Part shown: positions 1 to 12,847 of the stretch, piece by piece | Numbering within the stretch: the stretch's first letter is position 1 | Layout: the number at the start of each line of letters is the position of its first letter | Origin: Mallotus nudiflorus | Taxonomy: Eukaryota; Streptophyta; Magnoliopsida; Malpighiales; Euphorbiaceae | DNA length: 64,000 nt | Assembly: GCA_947683625.1 (NCBI GenBank) | Contig: CANTUR010001088.1 | Coordinates: 124,001-188,000, forward strand | Direction of reading: 5' to 3' | Made by a program: the position numbers and the translations under genes | The notes under the pieces: model-generated | Told to the model about the DNA's origin: nothing | Seen by the model: the letters and a program-made list of their open reading frames with translations, nothing else | Database searches by the model: none

Positions 1-1868
1 CATATAGGGTTTTTAATAAGAGAACTCTAGTAGTTGAAGAGTCAATGCATATGGTATTTGATGAATCAAACTCACTTGATCCTAGAAAGGATGATTGTAG
101 TGTTAATGATCTTGTAAGTGACAATGAGATTATGGAAACACAAGAAGAAAATGCTAGTAAGCCTTTGGAACTTGAAGATCCAAGTAAGAAGGAAAATGAG
201 GAGACATCTCAACCTACCTTGAAGGATGAACTTCCAAAGGATTAGTAATTCAAGAAAACTCACCCTCAAGACCTCATTATAGGTGACACTACAAAAGGGG
301 TAACTACTAGATCTCAATTAAAGTTTATTACTAATTTAGCCTTCATTTCTCAAATTGAACCCAAAAATATTGATGATGCTTTGTGTGATGAATTTTTGGA
401 CCTTGCTATGCAAGAAGAGTTAAATCAATTTGAGAGAAATAAGGTTTGGACCTTAGTTCCTAGACGTAAACATCATCCTATTATAGGCACCAAATGGGTG
501 TTTAGAAATAAGATGAATGAACAAGGTGTGCTAGACTAGTAGCTAAAGGATATAATCAAGAGGAAGGCATTGATTATGATGAAACCTTTGCCCCCATTAC
601 AAGGTTAGAAGCTATTAGGATGGTACTTGTATTTGTATAATACATGGATTTTAAACATTATCAAATGGATGTTAAAAGTGCATTTTTAAATGGTTTTATT
701 AAAGAGGAGGTATATATCGAACAACCTCCGGGTTTTAAAAAATTTAACTCTCGAAATCATGTTTTTAAATTGTCAAAAGCATTGTATGAATTGAAACAAG
801 CTCCAAGAGCTTGGTATGAAAGATTGAGTAACTTTTCTCTAAAGGAAAGGTTGACACAACTCTTTTCATAAAGAAATCCAAGCATGATGTATTAATTGTT
901 CAAATTTATGTTAATGATATTATTTTTTTTGCTACTGACCATTGCTTGTGTGAGGAATTTTCTAAGCTAATGCAAGGAGAATTTGAGATGAGTATGATGG
1001 GAGAACTCAAGCTCTTTTTTGGACTTTAAATCAAGTAATGTAAAGATGGAATTTTTATTAATCAAACCAAATATGTAAGGGACATTCTCAAGAAGTTTAG
1101 AATGGATGGAGCTAAACCAAGCAAAACTCCAATGAGCACCACAACCAAACTCAACAAGGATGAGAATGGTAAATCGGTTGATGAAAAGCGATTTAGAGGT
1201 ATGATCGAATCCCTTCTTTATTTAACCGCTAGTAGACCCGATATTATGTTTGCTACTTGCTTGTGTGCTAGATTTCAATCAAGTCCTAGAGAGTCTTATT
1301 TGAATGCTATTGAAAGAATTTTCAAATATCTTTGTGGTACAATGCATTTAGGACTTTGGTATCCTAGGAGTTCTTCATTTGACTTGATTAGTTATTCTGA
1401 TGTTGACTTTGCCAGTAGCTTACTAGATAGAAAAAGCACTTCTGAAACTTGTCAAATTTTAGGAAATTGCTTAGTTTCTTGGTTTAGTAAGAAACAAGTC
1501 TCGGTTGCCTTGTCCACTGCTGAAGCAGAATATGTGGCGGCTAGTTGTTGTTTTTGTTGTTGCACCCAAGTTCTATGGCAAAAACAACAACTTTTGGACT
1601 ATGGCATTGATATTAATCACATTCCAATTAAATGTGACAATAAAAGTGCTATAAACCTTAGTAAAAATCTCATTCAACATTCTAGAACTAAACATATTGA
1701 CATTAGACATCATTTATTGCCTGATCATGTGCAAAATGGTGATATTTTTCTTGATTTATTGATACTAATAATCAATTAGCAGACATCTTTACCAAGCCTC
1801 TTTGTGAGGAAAGATTGAATTTTATTAAGCATGAACTTGGTATGATTGATGGCTCAAGCTTGTCTTGA
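1..1868 (+). pseudogene. Broken pol of SIRE-A (reverse transcriptase and RNase H)
   Basis: The frame fragments match the linker, reverse transcriptase and RNase H parts of the intact pol at 28943-32053, from about residue 408 to the end. Visible damage: tandem stops at 243-248 where the intact copy reads Trp-Gln; a deletion of about 20 bp near 529; a stop near 640; a second deletion near 850 that removes residues before the sequence encoding DTTLFIKK; and a premature stop near 1779. The active-site box reads YVND at 907-918 instead of YVDD, so a catalytic aspartate is lost. The RNase H part (1102-1779) is the longest open piece and carries a small insertion of codons for extra Cys/Phe near 1548. 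No function is expected. Confidence 0.93.
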
Positions 1869-3011
1869 TCACTTGTTAAATTGATGTTTGGATTCTTATA
1901 TGATTTAAAAAAAATAAAAAAATTATTTTCAATGTCATGTATATATTTTGTTTTAAAAGTATTTGCTTTAGCAAATTTACTTCATATACAAGATATATTG
2001 TGTTTCCCATTTGCATGATCTTTGTATTAATTTTTTTTTATTTGAATTTATTTCACAAAAAAATTTTATGCATGCATAATAACAATGTAAGTGTGGCTAG
2101 TTTTTTCCTTATAATAAAAAGCCTTATTTTGCTTACTTTGTTTATATATGACATGAATTTTTTTATTTATGCAAGAATATCAATTATGCTTATACCTACA
2201 AAATTCATATTCATGTGTAAATTCTTCTTGGGAATGGTTTTTATATTTAAAAATGAAATCACTTTTCATAAAGATTTTGAGTATCTTTGCTTTCATTATT
2301 TTGATTATTGATCTTTTATTCCCTCTGGTATTATTGGCTCCCTTAAGTCTATTTCCCCTTATATCTCTCTCTTTTCTTTTTGTCATTGACAAAGGGGGAG
2401 AAGAAGCTATGTGTTTAGGGCATAAATAATTGTGTTTGTATTTAAGATATGTTAAGTACCACATGATTATGTATGATTGATTGACTAGCTAAACTTTCTA
2501 CAATCATGTGATGTTTCAATATAGCATATATACTATTTTGTTATGCATTATTGTAGCACTATATGCATATATGTTTGAAATTTTTTCCTTCATGTTGTCT
2601 AACATTTTTTAATGATCATGTTATCATAATTTGTTATGTTAGGCCATGTTCTTGTCCTTCCTGCTATATTTTATGTTGTTTATATTTTTTTAAGAGGATA
2701 ATAAAATTTATTTATATTTCTTATCATGTCCGAAAAGGAGGAGAAATAAAGAAATATATTTTTAAAAGGAATAAATTTATTTAACCCTTATACATGCTAT
2801 GATAATTCATTTATATACTCTGATACATGATAAATATTGAAATTATGCATATGTTAAGGGGGAGCAAAATATTTTCTCATTTTGCATCTATTTAATTTGA
2901 AATGGGAGTTATTTTAATTAGATTTCTTATGCATGTTATTTATTTTTGTCACACACACACACATTATTTATTATTTTTAAAATTGGTTATCAAAGCCAAA
3001 AAGGGGAAGAT
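1869..3011 (+). other. SIRE-A 3' non-coding region with repeated polypurine tracts
   Basis: The stretch between the pol stop and the 3' LTR is AT-rich and has no supported coding frame. Purine runs of the polypurine-tract type occur near 2389 (AAAGGGGGAGAAGAAG), 2733 (AAAAGGAGGAGAAATAAAG), 2856 (AAGGGGGAGCAAA) and directly at the LTR edge (AAAAAGGGGAAGA, 2998-3010). Several such tracts upstream of the 3' LTR are a known trait of Sireviruses. The same tracts recur at matching places in the intact copy. Confidence 0.8.
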
Positions 3012-4510
3012 TGTTTACCATTTGCATGATCAAACTTCAATTTTGGACTTTGACAAAACAATTTTTATACTAATAATTTCAATTAACTGTGTAGGGAATT
3101 ATATACCATACATATACCAAGCATATACACTTTTAGATAAATGGTGACTTTTCAGGCAAATTGAACCTCTAAGATTCAAGAAGGTTTTTGATAACTTTAG
3201 AGCTCTTAAATAAGAAAATGAGATTTTCAACATTTGAAGTAGACATCTTGAGATTTTTTAATTAGGCTTATTTGTCAAAATCTAAGTTCATTTGGTTAGG
3301 TAAATTTTGAGTTGAAATCCACGTATACATCTACCATCGTAGATTGCACATCTCTTAGTATTTTAGACATATCTTGAGTTACAGAAGTCCAATTAAGGTG
3401 ATTCAAAATGATATGAAAATATAATTCAAATATCTATAACTTTCATGAAGAAAATATAGAAAAAATCAAATTTATTCAGGAGCAGATCACGGCTTCAACT
3501 TGTGTATAGCTGTCTGACAGTATTCTGCACTTCAAATTACATAACCCTCAGTAATTTCGACATATCCTGAGCTAAAAAATTCAAATTTAGGTGATTTAAA
3601 ATGATATGGAAAGATAATTCAAATATCTACAGCTTTCATTAAGAAAGTATGGGCAAATTAAAAATTTCTTCAGGGGCAAATCATGGCTTCAATTTGGGTA
3701 TAGCTGTCTGACCGTAGTCTATATTATAGATTGCACAAGCCTTAGTATTTTAGAAATATCTTGAGTTACAGAAGTCCACTTTAGGTGATTTAAATTGATA
3801 TGGAAAGCTAATTCAAATATCTATAGCTTTTGTGAAGAAAGTATGGGCAAATTCAAACGTCTGGAGGAGCCAATTATGGTTTCAATCCACGAATAGTTAT
3901 CTAACAGCATCAGTCTCAATAATTCAAAATATAGACGTTGGACACATCATTTGCACCTCCAAAAGCTATATTTTTTAGTATAAATACCTCTAAAGCTAAA
4001 TGGAAGTTAAGAAACTTATTTATCATTCATTATTTCTTAAGCTTTCATTGAGCCATCAAATTCTCTTAAATAATTCTTTGTTTATATAACTCTTGTGAGA
4101 GTTGGGTGTGTGTTAGAAATAAAATTTCTCTCATCTTAAATCTTGGGTTAGATTATAAGGGAAGTGAGATTTATTTCTAAGGAATTGGTTTAAGTGTTGT
4201 CCATTAAAACACCTTGGGTTTTGGTTTTTTTGAGTGAGCCTTGAAAAACTCATGTTGTAAGGTTATAAGAGTGAGCCATAAAACTCTTGTATAGTCTTAA
4301 TCTTATGAATAAGATTGTGGGTGATTGAAAATCCTAACTTGGGGATAAGTTAGGTGGAGATGTAGGATTGCTGTTGAATTGAACTCCTTAAATCTTTGTG
4401 TTCTTCATTCTTCCTTCTCAACTTCTATTTAATTCTTGTAAAGAATTCTTTTAATTTCTCATTTTCTTTTGATAATCCTATTCACCCCCCCCCCTCTAGG
4501 ACTCTTTTCA
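3012..4510 (+). repeat. 3' LTR of SIRE-A
   Basis: The LTR starts with TGTTTACC right after the purine tract and ends with CTTTTCA after a run of ten C. It is 1499 bp and aligns along its whole length with the 1500-bp LTRs at 25353-26852 and 33768-35267. It keeps the same three similar blocks of about 190 bp in its U3 part. A TATAAATA-like promoter box lies near 3979-3986. Many substitutions separate it from the young copies. Confidence 0.92.
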
Positions 4511-5372
4511 CTCTTTCTATTGCTGAGTGAAAATGGGAGAGAGTTGCTACGGATTTTGTGGTTAGGTTACCTCATTTTAAGGATGGATACGATGATATGA
4601 ACCCTACTTATAACAGAGATAGAACACGCATCCAACTTTGAAATCTAGCCCAAGATCATTAAGATAAGGTTGTGAAGATGGAGCTAAACCCCTTGCTTAT
4701 TAAAGTGAAGCAAGATACTTAGCTATTATAAGATGAACAATCACACAATTCTAAGTTTAATTTAACCTAGCAATTGTAATGAAAGGTAGAAGTGAAACAA
4801 TTCAAGTAAACTTGCAAAGTTTCAAAAGAACAAAGTTTAAGGAAAAACCTCACTTTTAATATTTTAATGCTTAAATTCGTATGTCATAGGGTTAACCCTT
4901 ATATAGGCATATAAACAACCTAATCCTTGAAGGAAAAGGTTCTATTCCTTATTCTCAAAGATACCTATATAGAAAAATCCTTAATTAAGGAGATTTCCTT
5001 CAAAATAGGACAACTATGACAACTCATCTTTGAAAAGTCAAAATTAACAACTTATTACAAGTCATGACAACTAAGCAAAATGACAACTCATGATAAATAA
5101 AAATAGAAGCATGCCATGTTACATGTTGACCATTGACCCTTGACTTTGACTTATTGACTATTTGACTTTGACTTTGACTTATTGACTTTGACTTGGAATA
5201 TCCTTGAATCTTCTCGAATCTTCCTTATTGACTCAAAAATAAGAAAATAACTCAAAATTTGTCCATATCAAGCTAATTAATTTCATAATAGGAAATTAAG
5301 CTAATTAGCTTGAATTCTTCATATTTAGCTCCATTCTTGCACTTTTAATCCCTTTTAGGGTTCATATTATAT
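4511..5372. other. Unassigned AT-rich stretch between two retrotransposon remnants
   Basis: I see no coding frame and no recognisable element ends. The boundary at 5373 is abrupt: the integrase homology of the next element starts mid-domain. This piece may therefore be an insertion (perhaps a solo LTR) or a deletion junction. Positions about 5144-5200 hold a degenerate run of TTGAC(C/T)-type words. Confidence 0.5.
5144..5200 (+). repeat. Degenerate simple repeat of TTGACTT/TTGACC words
   Basis: The words GACTTTGACTTATTGAC and relatives recur back to back, giving about ten TTGAC cores in under 60 bp. TTGAC(C/T) is the core recognised by plant WRKY factors (W-box), but here it more likely reflects repeat slippage inside transposon-derived DNA. 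Confidence 0.7.
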
Positions 5373-6376
5373 GATTCCATCTAGGTGATTGTGGACAGGT
5401 TAACTAAGTCTACTCATTTCTTGCAGGTTAAAACCACTTATTCTGTAGCTAAGTTGGTGAAGCTGTATGTTAAGCATATTGTGTGCCTTTATAGAGAACA
5501 TGTGTCCATTGTATCTGATAGAGGTTCAATGTTTATCTCTCAATTTTGGCAGAAGTTACAGGAAGCAATGGGCACTAGGCTTGATTTCAGTACTATTTTT
5601 CACCCTCAGACAATGGTCAATCTAAGAGGATGATATAGACACTTGAAGATATGATGAGAATGTGTGTATTAAATCTTAAAGGTAGCTAGGATGATCATTT
5701 GCCACTCATAGAGTTTGCATATAATAACAACTACCATAGTAGTATTGGGATGGCATCGTATGAGGCTTTATACGGAAGGAAGTATAGATCCCCTTTGAAT
5801 TAAGACGAGAATAGAGAGAGAGTGTTGATTGGACCTGAGATGGTTCAAGATGCCACTGAGAAAGTTGTTATAATCAGAAGGAGATTAGAAACTGCAGCTA
5901 ACAGACAAAAGAGTTATGCGGATCTAAGACATAGAGATGTGGAATTTCAGGTTAAAGACTTTGTATTTTTGAAGGTGTCTTTGATGAATAGTGTGATAAG
6001 GTTTGGTAAGAGAGGGAAGTTAGCACTAAGATAGATATATTGGACCATTTGAGATTTTAAAGAGAGTGGGCATGGTTGTATATTGATTAGCTTTGCCTCC
6101 GAATTTATCTCAAGTGCATCTTATGTTCCATATCTTAATGCTGAGGAAGTATATTTCAAAACCTTCACACATGTTGTAGCCTAATAGTGTGGAAGTGAAT
6201 GAAGACCTGACATTTGAAGAAGAGCCAATTGTGATAGTGGACTATCAAGTTCGTTAGTTGCGCTCGAAGTAAATTTCGATGGTCAAGGTGTTGTAGCGAA
6301 GCAACAACGTGGAAGAGCACACTTGGGAGACAGAATTCGAGATGCGGGTTGCTTATCCTTACCTTTTTCCTCAATG
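5373..6376 (+). pseudogene. Broken gypsy integrase with chromodomain-like tail
   Basis: Translation from 5373 gives DSI*VIVDRLTKSTHF, where the usual Trp codon has become TAG at 5382-5384. The core continues with a segment containing IVSDRGSMFISQFW (second catalytic Asp of the DDE triad) and HPQT. A frameshift or stop interrupts it around 5630. A later open piece (5822-6034) holds the segment with RQKSYADLRHRDVEFQVKDFVFLKVS, typical of the region after the gypsy integrase core. The tail near 6235-6376 (pattern VKVL...EEHTWE...YPYLFPQ) resembles the C-terminal chromodomain of plant chromoviruses. Several stops make the copy inactive. Confidence 0.85.
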
Positions 6377-6609
6377 ATTCCTTATTACTGTTCTCTTATT
6401 TGAATTCGAGGATAAATTCTTGTAATAGGGAAGATTGTAATGACCCTTTATTTTAAATTATTAAAGTATATTTTGAGATTTGCAGTGTTAATAATATTTT
6501 AAATATTATTTATATATTATCATTATTTATGAATAATATTCGTTATTTTACGTTAAATATATTTTCTTACGTAAAATAATTTATTTGAAAGTTAATGTTA
6601 GTAATATTA

Positions 6610-6674
6610 TTTTTTTATTATTATTGTTATTATTATTATTATTATTTAATATTATTTTTTTATTGTTATTGTTG

Positions 6675-6727
<53 letters not shown>

Positions 6728-6810
6728 TGTTGTTGTTATTATTATTTGTTATTATTATTAGGGTTGTTATTTGTTAATGTATTATTATTATTATTATTAT
6801 TATTATATGT
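6610..6810 (+). repeat. (TTA)n microsatellite, interrupted
   Basis: Long runs of TTA/ATT with TTG interruptions occupy this part of the gypsy LTR. The apparent frames here (poly-Tyr, poly-Ile) are artefacts of the repeat. Confidence 0.95.
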
Positions 6811-6840
6811 GCATGTGTTGTGTGTATATTTGTGTTAGTG

Positions 6841-6842
<2 letters not shown>

Positions 6843-6920
<78 letters not shown>
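6843..6920 (+). repeat. (TA)n microsatellite
   Basis: About 39 perfect TA units in a row inside the gypsy LTR. Such runs extrude as cruciforms and are prone to length change and assembly error. Confidence 0.97.
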
Positions 6921-6924
<4 letters not shown>

Positions 6925-6964
6925 AAGGAAGTCATCATGTTAAAAGGGGTCAACCTCTCCCCAT

Positions 6965-7003
6965 ATATTCTTTCTTCTTCTTCTTCTTCTTCTTCTTCTT
7001 CTT
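6965..7003 (+). repeat. (TTC)n microsatellite
   Basis: About a dozen TTC units followed by a T-run. Encoded poly-Ser/poly-Arg frames on either strand are artefacts. Confidence 0.95.
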
Positions 7004-8920
7004 TTTTTCTCCCTTGCATCCTCCATTTCTGACGCCATCCACCCACACTCGAAGCCTTCCAACGCCACCAAGCCATCACCCAAGCTTGGCACCGCCTCCT
7101 CTCTTCCTCCTGCTACCACTTGGAGCTTTACCATTGTTGGAAACAGAGAGAAGCTGAGTAGAGTTACTATAGCACCGATAAATTTCTGGTTGATTTAGGT
7201 CAAGTTTTTGGGCTCTTTAGACTCCTCTCGACGTGTACTTCTTGATTCTTAATCGTTTTAACTTTGCAACGTCAGGATTGTTAGTTTTCTTTAATTTTAG
7301 TTTATGTTTATTTTAAGTTTTTATTTTTTTTAGCTTGATTGTGTTTGATTCATGATAAATCCTTTTGGAAATGTTGTTGTATGGAACTTAAGCTTCTCAA
7401 ATATATTTTTAGTTTATTTTTTTGAATTTCTTTGAATTATGGGTAGTTATATAATTTTTTATAATTAAAAATAATTTTTTTTAATTATGTGATTTATATA
7501 TTCTGTATAGAAATTATGATAAATTGTATAGTTAATTTAAATTATTAGCTTTGAGAATGAGAAAATAAATTTTCACTAATTTTTAGTAATTTTGATTAAT
7601 TTTGAATAATATTTAGTATTATGTGATTTTTAGATTTATAGGTAAATTGTGTATTTTTATTGAAATTATAGTTAAATAATATGTTTTAAACAATTTTGTA
7701 ATAATAAATGGTATTAAAATATTTTTTATGAATTATTTACTATTTTTAACTAATTAATACTAATTTTTAAAAATATATTCAAATAATAATTTTATATACT
7801 ATTTTTGTGATTAAATAAGTTTTTAACCATTTTTATTATATAAATAACCTATTTGAGTAATTAATTGCGAATTTTATTATTTTATGTTAAATAATTGAAA
7901 AGTCGGACTTTTATTAATATTATATAATTATTTGAGATTTTATTTAGTGAATGTGAAAATAATTATATTTAATGTTTTTTATGTTTAAATATATTACATT
8001 ATGATTATTTATGGATATTTATGGATTTTGATGATTTTTATTATATAATTATTTAATATTGATTTTTGGTGAATTATGAACTTCGGTTGGGAATTTGTGT
8101 AGTTCGGGTTCCCAATTAGAGGTGTTGAGCATTTTGAATTTAGAAGTGTGTTTTTTTACAGGATCGGCTTCACTTTTCAATAAAGAGATGTCCATTTTAC
8201 AAAGGAGACTTTATCGATTTTTTGGTAGAATTATCATAAAATGTAACATCTGGTCAATCCTAAGTTTTTGATTTTTTATTGAGTTTTTATTCTTAGATCG
8301 AGTCTTCCTTTAGAATTTTTAGAAGTATAGTTAGAAATTTATTCTGATTTTATTATTATTTATTTTTTTGGCTGCACTGAGACCGAGACCTATCGGACTA
8401 TGCCCGTCAAGTCAGTCTCAAGTAGCACAAACTTATGAGTTATTATTTTATATATGCATTGTATATAGGATGCATGAAAGTGAGCTTGCATATTTTCATT
8501 GCATGTTTAAACATGAAAATTTTCATTAAATGATTTAGTATATGTTTGGTATACTTTCAGTATATTTCGATATATATGCGACGTATATATCTGATATATT
8601 TTTAATATGCAATTGGTATATTTTTGATATATTTATGGTTTATTTTGTTATATATGTGGCATATATTTGGGATTTTTTTAGTATATGTTTGGTATATTTT
8701 TCTACATTGAATGCCATTATATTTTAATTATGCATTTTATTATTTTTCATAAATATACAATTTTATTGAAGGATATCAATAGAACGTGCTACCTAGTGGG
8801 CTGCACTAGGATTGTGTATGTACCGGTGCGATAGATTTTAAGGTTGAGTTTATAAAATCATTTGAGGTGAAATTTGATTGATCGATTATTGAGAATTTCA
8901 ATGATTGAGTAATGTGATTG

Positions 8921-9004
8921 CGGGAGCTCGGTTGACCTAGTGTCTCGGGGCTAATCATACTGATAGTGAGACTACGGGAGCTCGATTGACTTAGTGTCTC
9001 GGGG
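8921..9004 (+). repeat. Two direct copies of a 31-bp block in the gypsy LTR
   Basis: The block starting CGGGAGCTCG and ending GTGTCTCGGGGC occurs at 8921-8951 and again at 8974-9004 (period 53 bp) with a few differences. It is much richer in G+C than the surrounding LTR. Confidence 0.85.
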
Positions 9005-9738
9005 CCAGTCTACTGTCCAAAATGGAATAAGAGACTTACTTTAAAATTAAGTGAGCTTGAAGCTTAGTGAGATATTTTGATTGAGGTTGCGGATATCTAG
9101 GGTTCTATTTGATCCTTCATTTAAATAAATGTTTTCTACATTTATTATATATATGAAAGTGGATTATAGCATCTATGTGAAATGCATGTATATGTATATT
9201 ATTATACTAATGCTTGAATGTATATGATTTAGATTGTATGTATATATATTATAATAATTCACTCAGTGAGGTCTGACTTCCCTCAATATTTTTTTCAAGA
9301 GATTCTTCTTCAAACCTCACCAGTAGTGCTTTACGTCGGTCTTCTTCAGCCCCAACTAGATTACATAAATTTATTATTTGAACTTCTGTTGTATTCTAGA
9401 GACTACGGTAGTAGTGTGTTGTATCAGTAGTGTGTTGTATTGGATTTATATATTAGAATACTATATGGATATTTTTATTATGAAATGACATTTAAGTATT
9501 TATTTTTATATCGATTTAAATTTTAATTCTGGCATATTTTTATTTATTTATTGCATGTGTTTTTATTTTAAGGCTTGATGCAGGTTCCAGATTCAAAAGA
9601 ATTCATGTTCTCTAGCGCCAGTCAGGACTCTCGGTTTGGGTCGTGAGATGCTGAGTGAAGGAATTAAATTTTCCTTGAAATGGTTAAGTTAATTTAAAGG
9701 CACAAGCTACTCTCCCAATTAGTTATTAGGGTGATGTT

Positions 9739-11865
9739 TTGTTGTTTGTAGACTATGTACTTAATTGTGTACCTTTTAAATCTATTTCCACTACACCTTA
9801 TGAGTTATGGACGGGTAGAAAACCCAATTTAAATGAGTTGCATCCTTGGGGATCTATATTATATATTCTTGATAATTTTTACCAATTTAATAAATTGGGA
9901 CTAAGAGGAAAATGTATCTTTATAAGATATTCTACGAACTCAAAAGGTTATGTATTTGCTGGTGAGGATTTTGATGGAAGATTAATTGGAATTGAGTCCC
10001 GTGATGCCACTTTCTTTAAATATCATTTTCCTAAAAGGGATGATGTTAATAAAGATCATCATTTATTTGACATAGATGATGATGATGAGACTAGTATAAA
10101 TCAATAAAAGGTTGACAGACAAAATATAATACCCAATCCTATTTTTTACAATGGGAGTATGTATGATTCACTTCACCCATCTAAATTGATTGGGAAAAAT
10201 AAGACTGCAATTAATCCAATTTCAATTGGTGAAAGTAGCAATTCTCAATTATATATAAGTACACATTTTAAAACTCCTAAGAGACATTTTCCAATTAAGA
10301 ATGAAGTTTATATTATTACTTATAATAATAATGAGGAACCTGAAATTATCAAAGAGTCACTTGAGTGTTTTGTCAAGAAAAAGTGGAAAGTTACATTGGA
10401 AGAGGAAATGGACATAAAATCAAGTTTGTAATTTGGTTGATTTATTGCCAGGCCGTAAAACCAATGAGAATAAGTGGATTCTCAAAATTAAACATAAAGT
10501 GGATGGCTCCAATGATAAATATAAAGCCTGACTTACGGTGAAAGGTTATACTCACCAAGAGGGTATAGATTATGAGGAAACTTTTTCACATGTTGTTAGG
10601 TTTTTCTCTATTCACCTTATCTTAGCTATTATAGCTCATATGGATTTAGAATTACATTAAATGGATGTGAAAATAATGTTTCTCAATAGAGAACTAGATA
10701 AAGAAATCTACATTGAGCAACCTATAGGTTTTATGGTTAAAGGCTAAGAGTGCAAAGTATGCAAGCTCTAAAGATCTATTTATGGTCTTAAACAACCATC
10801 CAAACATTAGTACCTTAAATTCCATAAGGCAATTATAAATTATCATGTTAAAATGATTGATAAGGACCACTATGTTTATGTTAAAAGATCCAATGATAAA
10901 TATGTAATTCTCTTTTTTTATGTCGATAATATCTTAATAATTAGGAATGACAAGGAGTATGTAATGAATATTAAGAATTGATTATCCATAAATTTTGGCA
11001 TAAAAGATATGGGTGAGGCTAACTACATATTGGGGGTTAAAATTAAAAGAGACCATTCAAAGAAACTTTTAGCTCTATCATAAGAGAATTATATCCAAAA
11101 GATTCTATAATGCTTTAATATAAGCATTTGTAAACTTGTGGATACTCTTATGTCAAAATGTGAGGCTTTTAAGTCTCAAGATGTGTCCTAATAATCCAAA
11201 AGAAAAAAGAGAAATGGCATTTATACCATATTCTAGTATTGTAGGGAATCTTATGTACGCTATATTATGTACTCACCTAGATATGTATTTTATTGTTGGA
11301 TTAGTTAGTCTATATCAATAGAATCCTAGACGAGAGCATCGGAAAGCTGTTAAAAGGATTTTGAGGTATCTAAAAGACATTATGGGTTATTACTTATATT
11401 ATTAAAGATCATACTTACATTTAATTAGATATTTCATATGTTGATTGAGGAGGAGACCTTGATCAATGTAAATCCACCTCTGTCTATATTCTCTTACTAA
11501 ATAAAGGTGGCATCTTATCGAATGGTAAGAAATAAACATGTATAGCCTTATCGACTATGGAAGCTAAATTACTGCATGTTTAGTTATAGTGTAGGAGGCT
11601 ATTTGGTTAAGAAGATTCTTTATGAATTTAGAAATTCAAAATGGTTGTAAGGGAGCCATTACTATTCATTATGATAATTAAGTAATAATTGCTTTCATAA
11701 AAGATCATATATATCATTGTAGAACTAAACACATATATATAATGTACAACTATGTTAGAGACATTATTATCAAACGAGAAGTAATTGTACAAAACATATC
11801 TACGTACAAAATCACAGTTGGTCCTTTAATTAAGTTAATTCTAAGAGATATATTCTTACACATGT
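9739..11865 (+). pseudogene. Broken copia pol (integrase tail, reverse transcriptase, RNase H)
   Basis: The first open piece contains PYELWTGRKPNLNELHPWG, the hallmark after the copia integrase core. A second (10159-10431) covers the linker. The reverse transcriptase is spread over several frames: the region near 10530-10570 corresponds to VKGYTHQEGIDYEETF, and near 10780 to YGLKQ. The active-site box reads YVDN (10919-10930), so the last catalytic Asp is lost. RNase H-like words (near 11690-11730, RTKH) end close to 11865. Dense stops show long decay. Confidence 0.85.
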
Positions 11866-12847
11866 AAATTCTCTTGGATTGTGTAGAATATAGAATATTT
11901 TTGTTAAGCTTATGCATTAAATTATTTGAATAAATGCAATTATTGACATTTTACTTAATTGAATTTTTACCTTATATACATCGCATACATTGTTAAATGC
12001 TTAACAAAAGGATGTCGCACATGTTTTAGGTTAGCTTACTCATACAAGCAACCACCTTTAGCACTAAGGCAACGAGTAGAGATGAGACTACATGTTAGGA
12101 CTGTTGCCTCAAAAGAAAATGAGATGAGGTTGTTCTTGAATATACAACCGATTTTGATTACCCTATCAAAATGACATGTGTAAGCCATATGTGAATTCTC
12201 AATTATTACTTACCATTAAGAGCACCTTAAGAATTTGAGTTAGGTGTAAATGAGCTTGATTCATACCCTTTGTGCTTGTTCGATTAAAAATGTAATGGGC
12301 AAATGATCCCTACTTCTCCATTGTGTGGGACTTTCAGGATAATCTTAAGTCCTTATATTGGTACTCTTATACTTTTTGTTATTGTTTGTAATTCATACAT
12401 AGTGTTTTGCTATCTTTACATGCTACTTGTCATCATGAATGATTCGATCTATAAACCATATTTGAAAAAGCAACTATATATAAATTATAAATTCCAAGTA
12501 TAAAAGGAAAATTTTATTTGGTGTGTCAATTGACTAGCCAATCTTATTGCTTGAGAGAAATATAACTTGATTATGGATACACAAAATGAAAATATATTAA
12601 ACATGCTCTTAGAGGGATATGAGATGTTAATATGATTTGAAAGGGACAATTTAAGGAACTGCGAGTATATATTTATATAGGGTTGAAGCTTCTATGTTAT
12701 TCCTAATATATACATAGTAATAAGCTCTCAAATGCAGCTTTTGCTCTCTAGGTTGCATGACCCATTTACTAGTATAAATGTGTTATTTATCTATTGATTA
12801 AAGAAAATCTTGTAATGGGATCATAATCGTCATATGAAAGTGGGAGA

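Larger units (their letters stand above)
1..4510 (+). mobile_element. SIRE-A: 3' part of a decayed Sirevirus-type Ty1/copia retrotransposon
   Basis: The left edge of the window cuts this element. It keeps the C-terminal part of pol (1-1868), a long 3' non-coding stretch with several polypurine tracts (1869-3011) and a 1499-bp 3' LTR (3012-4510). It is collinear with the intact element at 25353-35267, and its first base corresponds to about position 30163 there. Stops, small deletions and a changed reverse transcriptase active site show it is dead. The LTR opens with TGTTTACC and closes with CTTTTCA, so it keeps TG...CA ends. The target duplication cannot be checked because the 5' end is outside the window. 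Assignment to the Sirevirus lineage rests on the multiple polypurine tracts and the Gag architecture of the complete sister copy. Confidence 0.93.
5373..9650 (+). mobile_element. 3' part of a Ty3/gypsy chromovirus (Tekay/Del-like)
   Basis: The piece contains a broken integrase core and C-terminal chromodomain-like segment (5373-6376), a purine tract with ATAGGGAAGA, and a long 3' LTR opening with TGTAATGACCC at 6436. The TGTAATGACCC opening and the closing words resembling GGGTCGTGACA (here GGGTCGTGAGA near 9639-9650) are typical of plant gypsy chromoviruses. The 5' half (gag, protease, reverse transcriptase) is absent from the window or was lost. Confidence 0.82.
6436..9650 (+). repeat. Long 3' LTR of the gypsy element
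   Basis: This LTR of about 3.2 kb starts TGTAATGACCC after a purine tract and ends near GGGTCGTGAGA (expected CA end mutated or misplaced by a few bases). It is very AT-rich and has no coding frame. It hosts three microsatellites (6610-6810, 6843-6920, 6965-7003). A 31-bp block starting CGGGAGCTCG is present twice (8921-8951 and 8974-9004). The exact right border is an estimate because no partner LTR is in the window. Confidence 0.72.

Noticed and set aside
6595..7157. Long frames on both strands rich in Tyr, Ile, Ser or Arg
   Set aside because: They are translations of the TTA, TA and TTC microsatellites and have no protein meaning.
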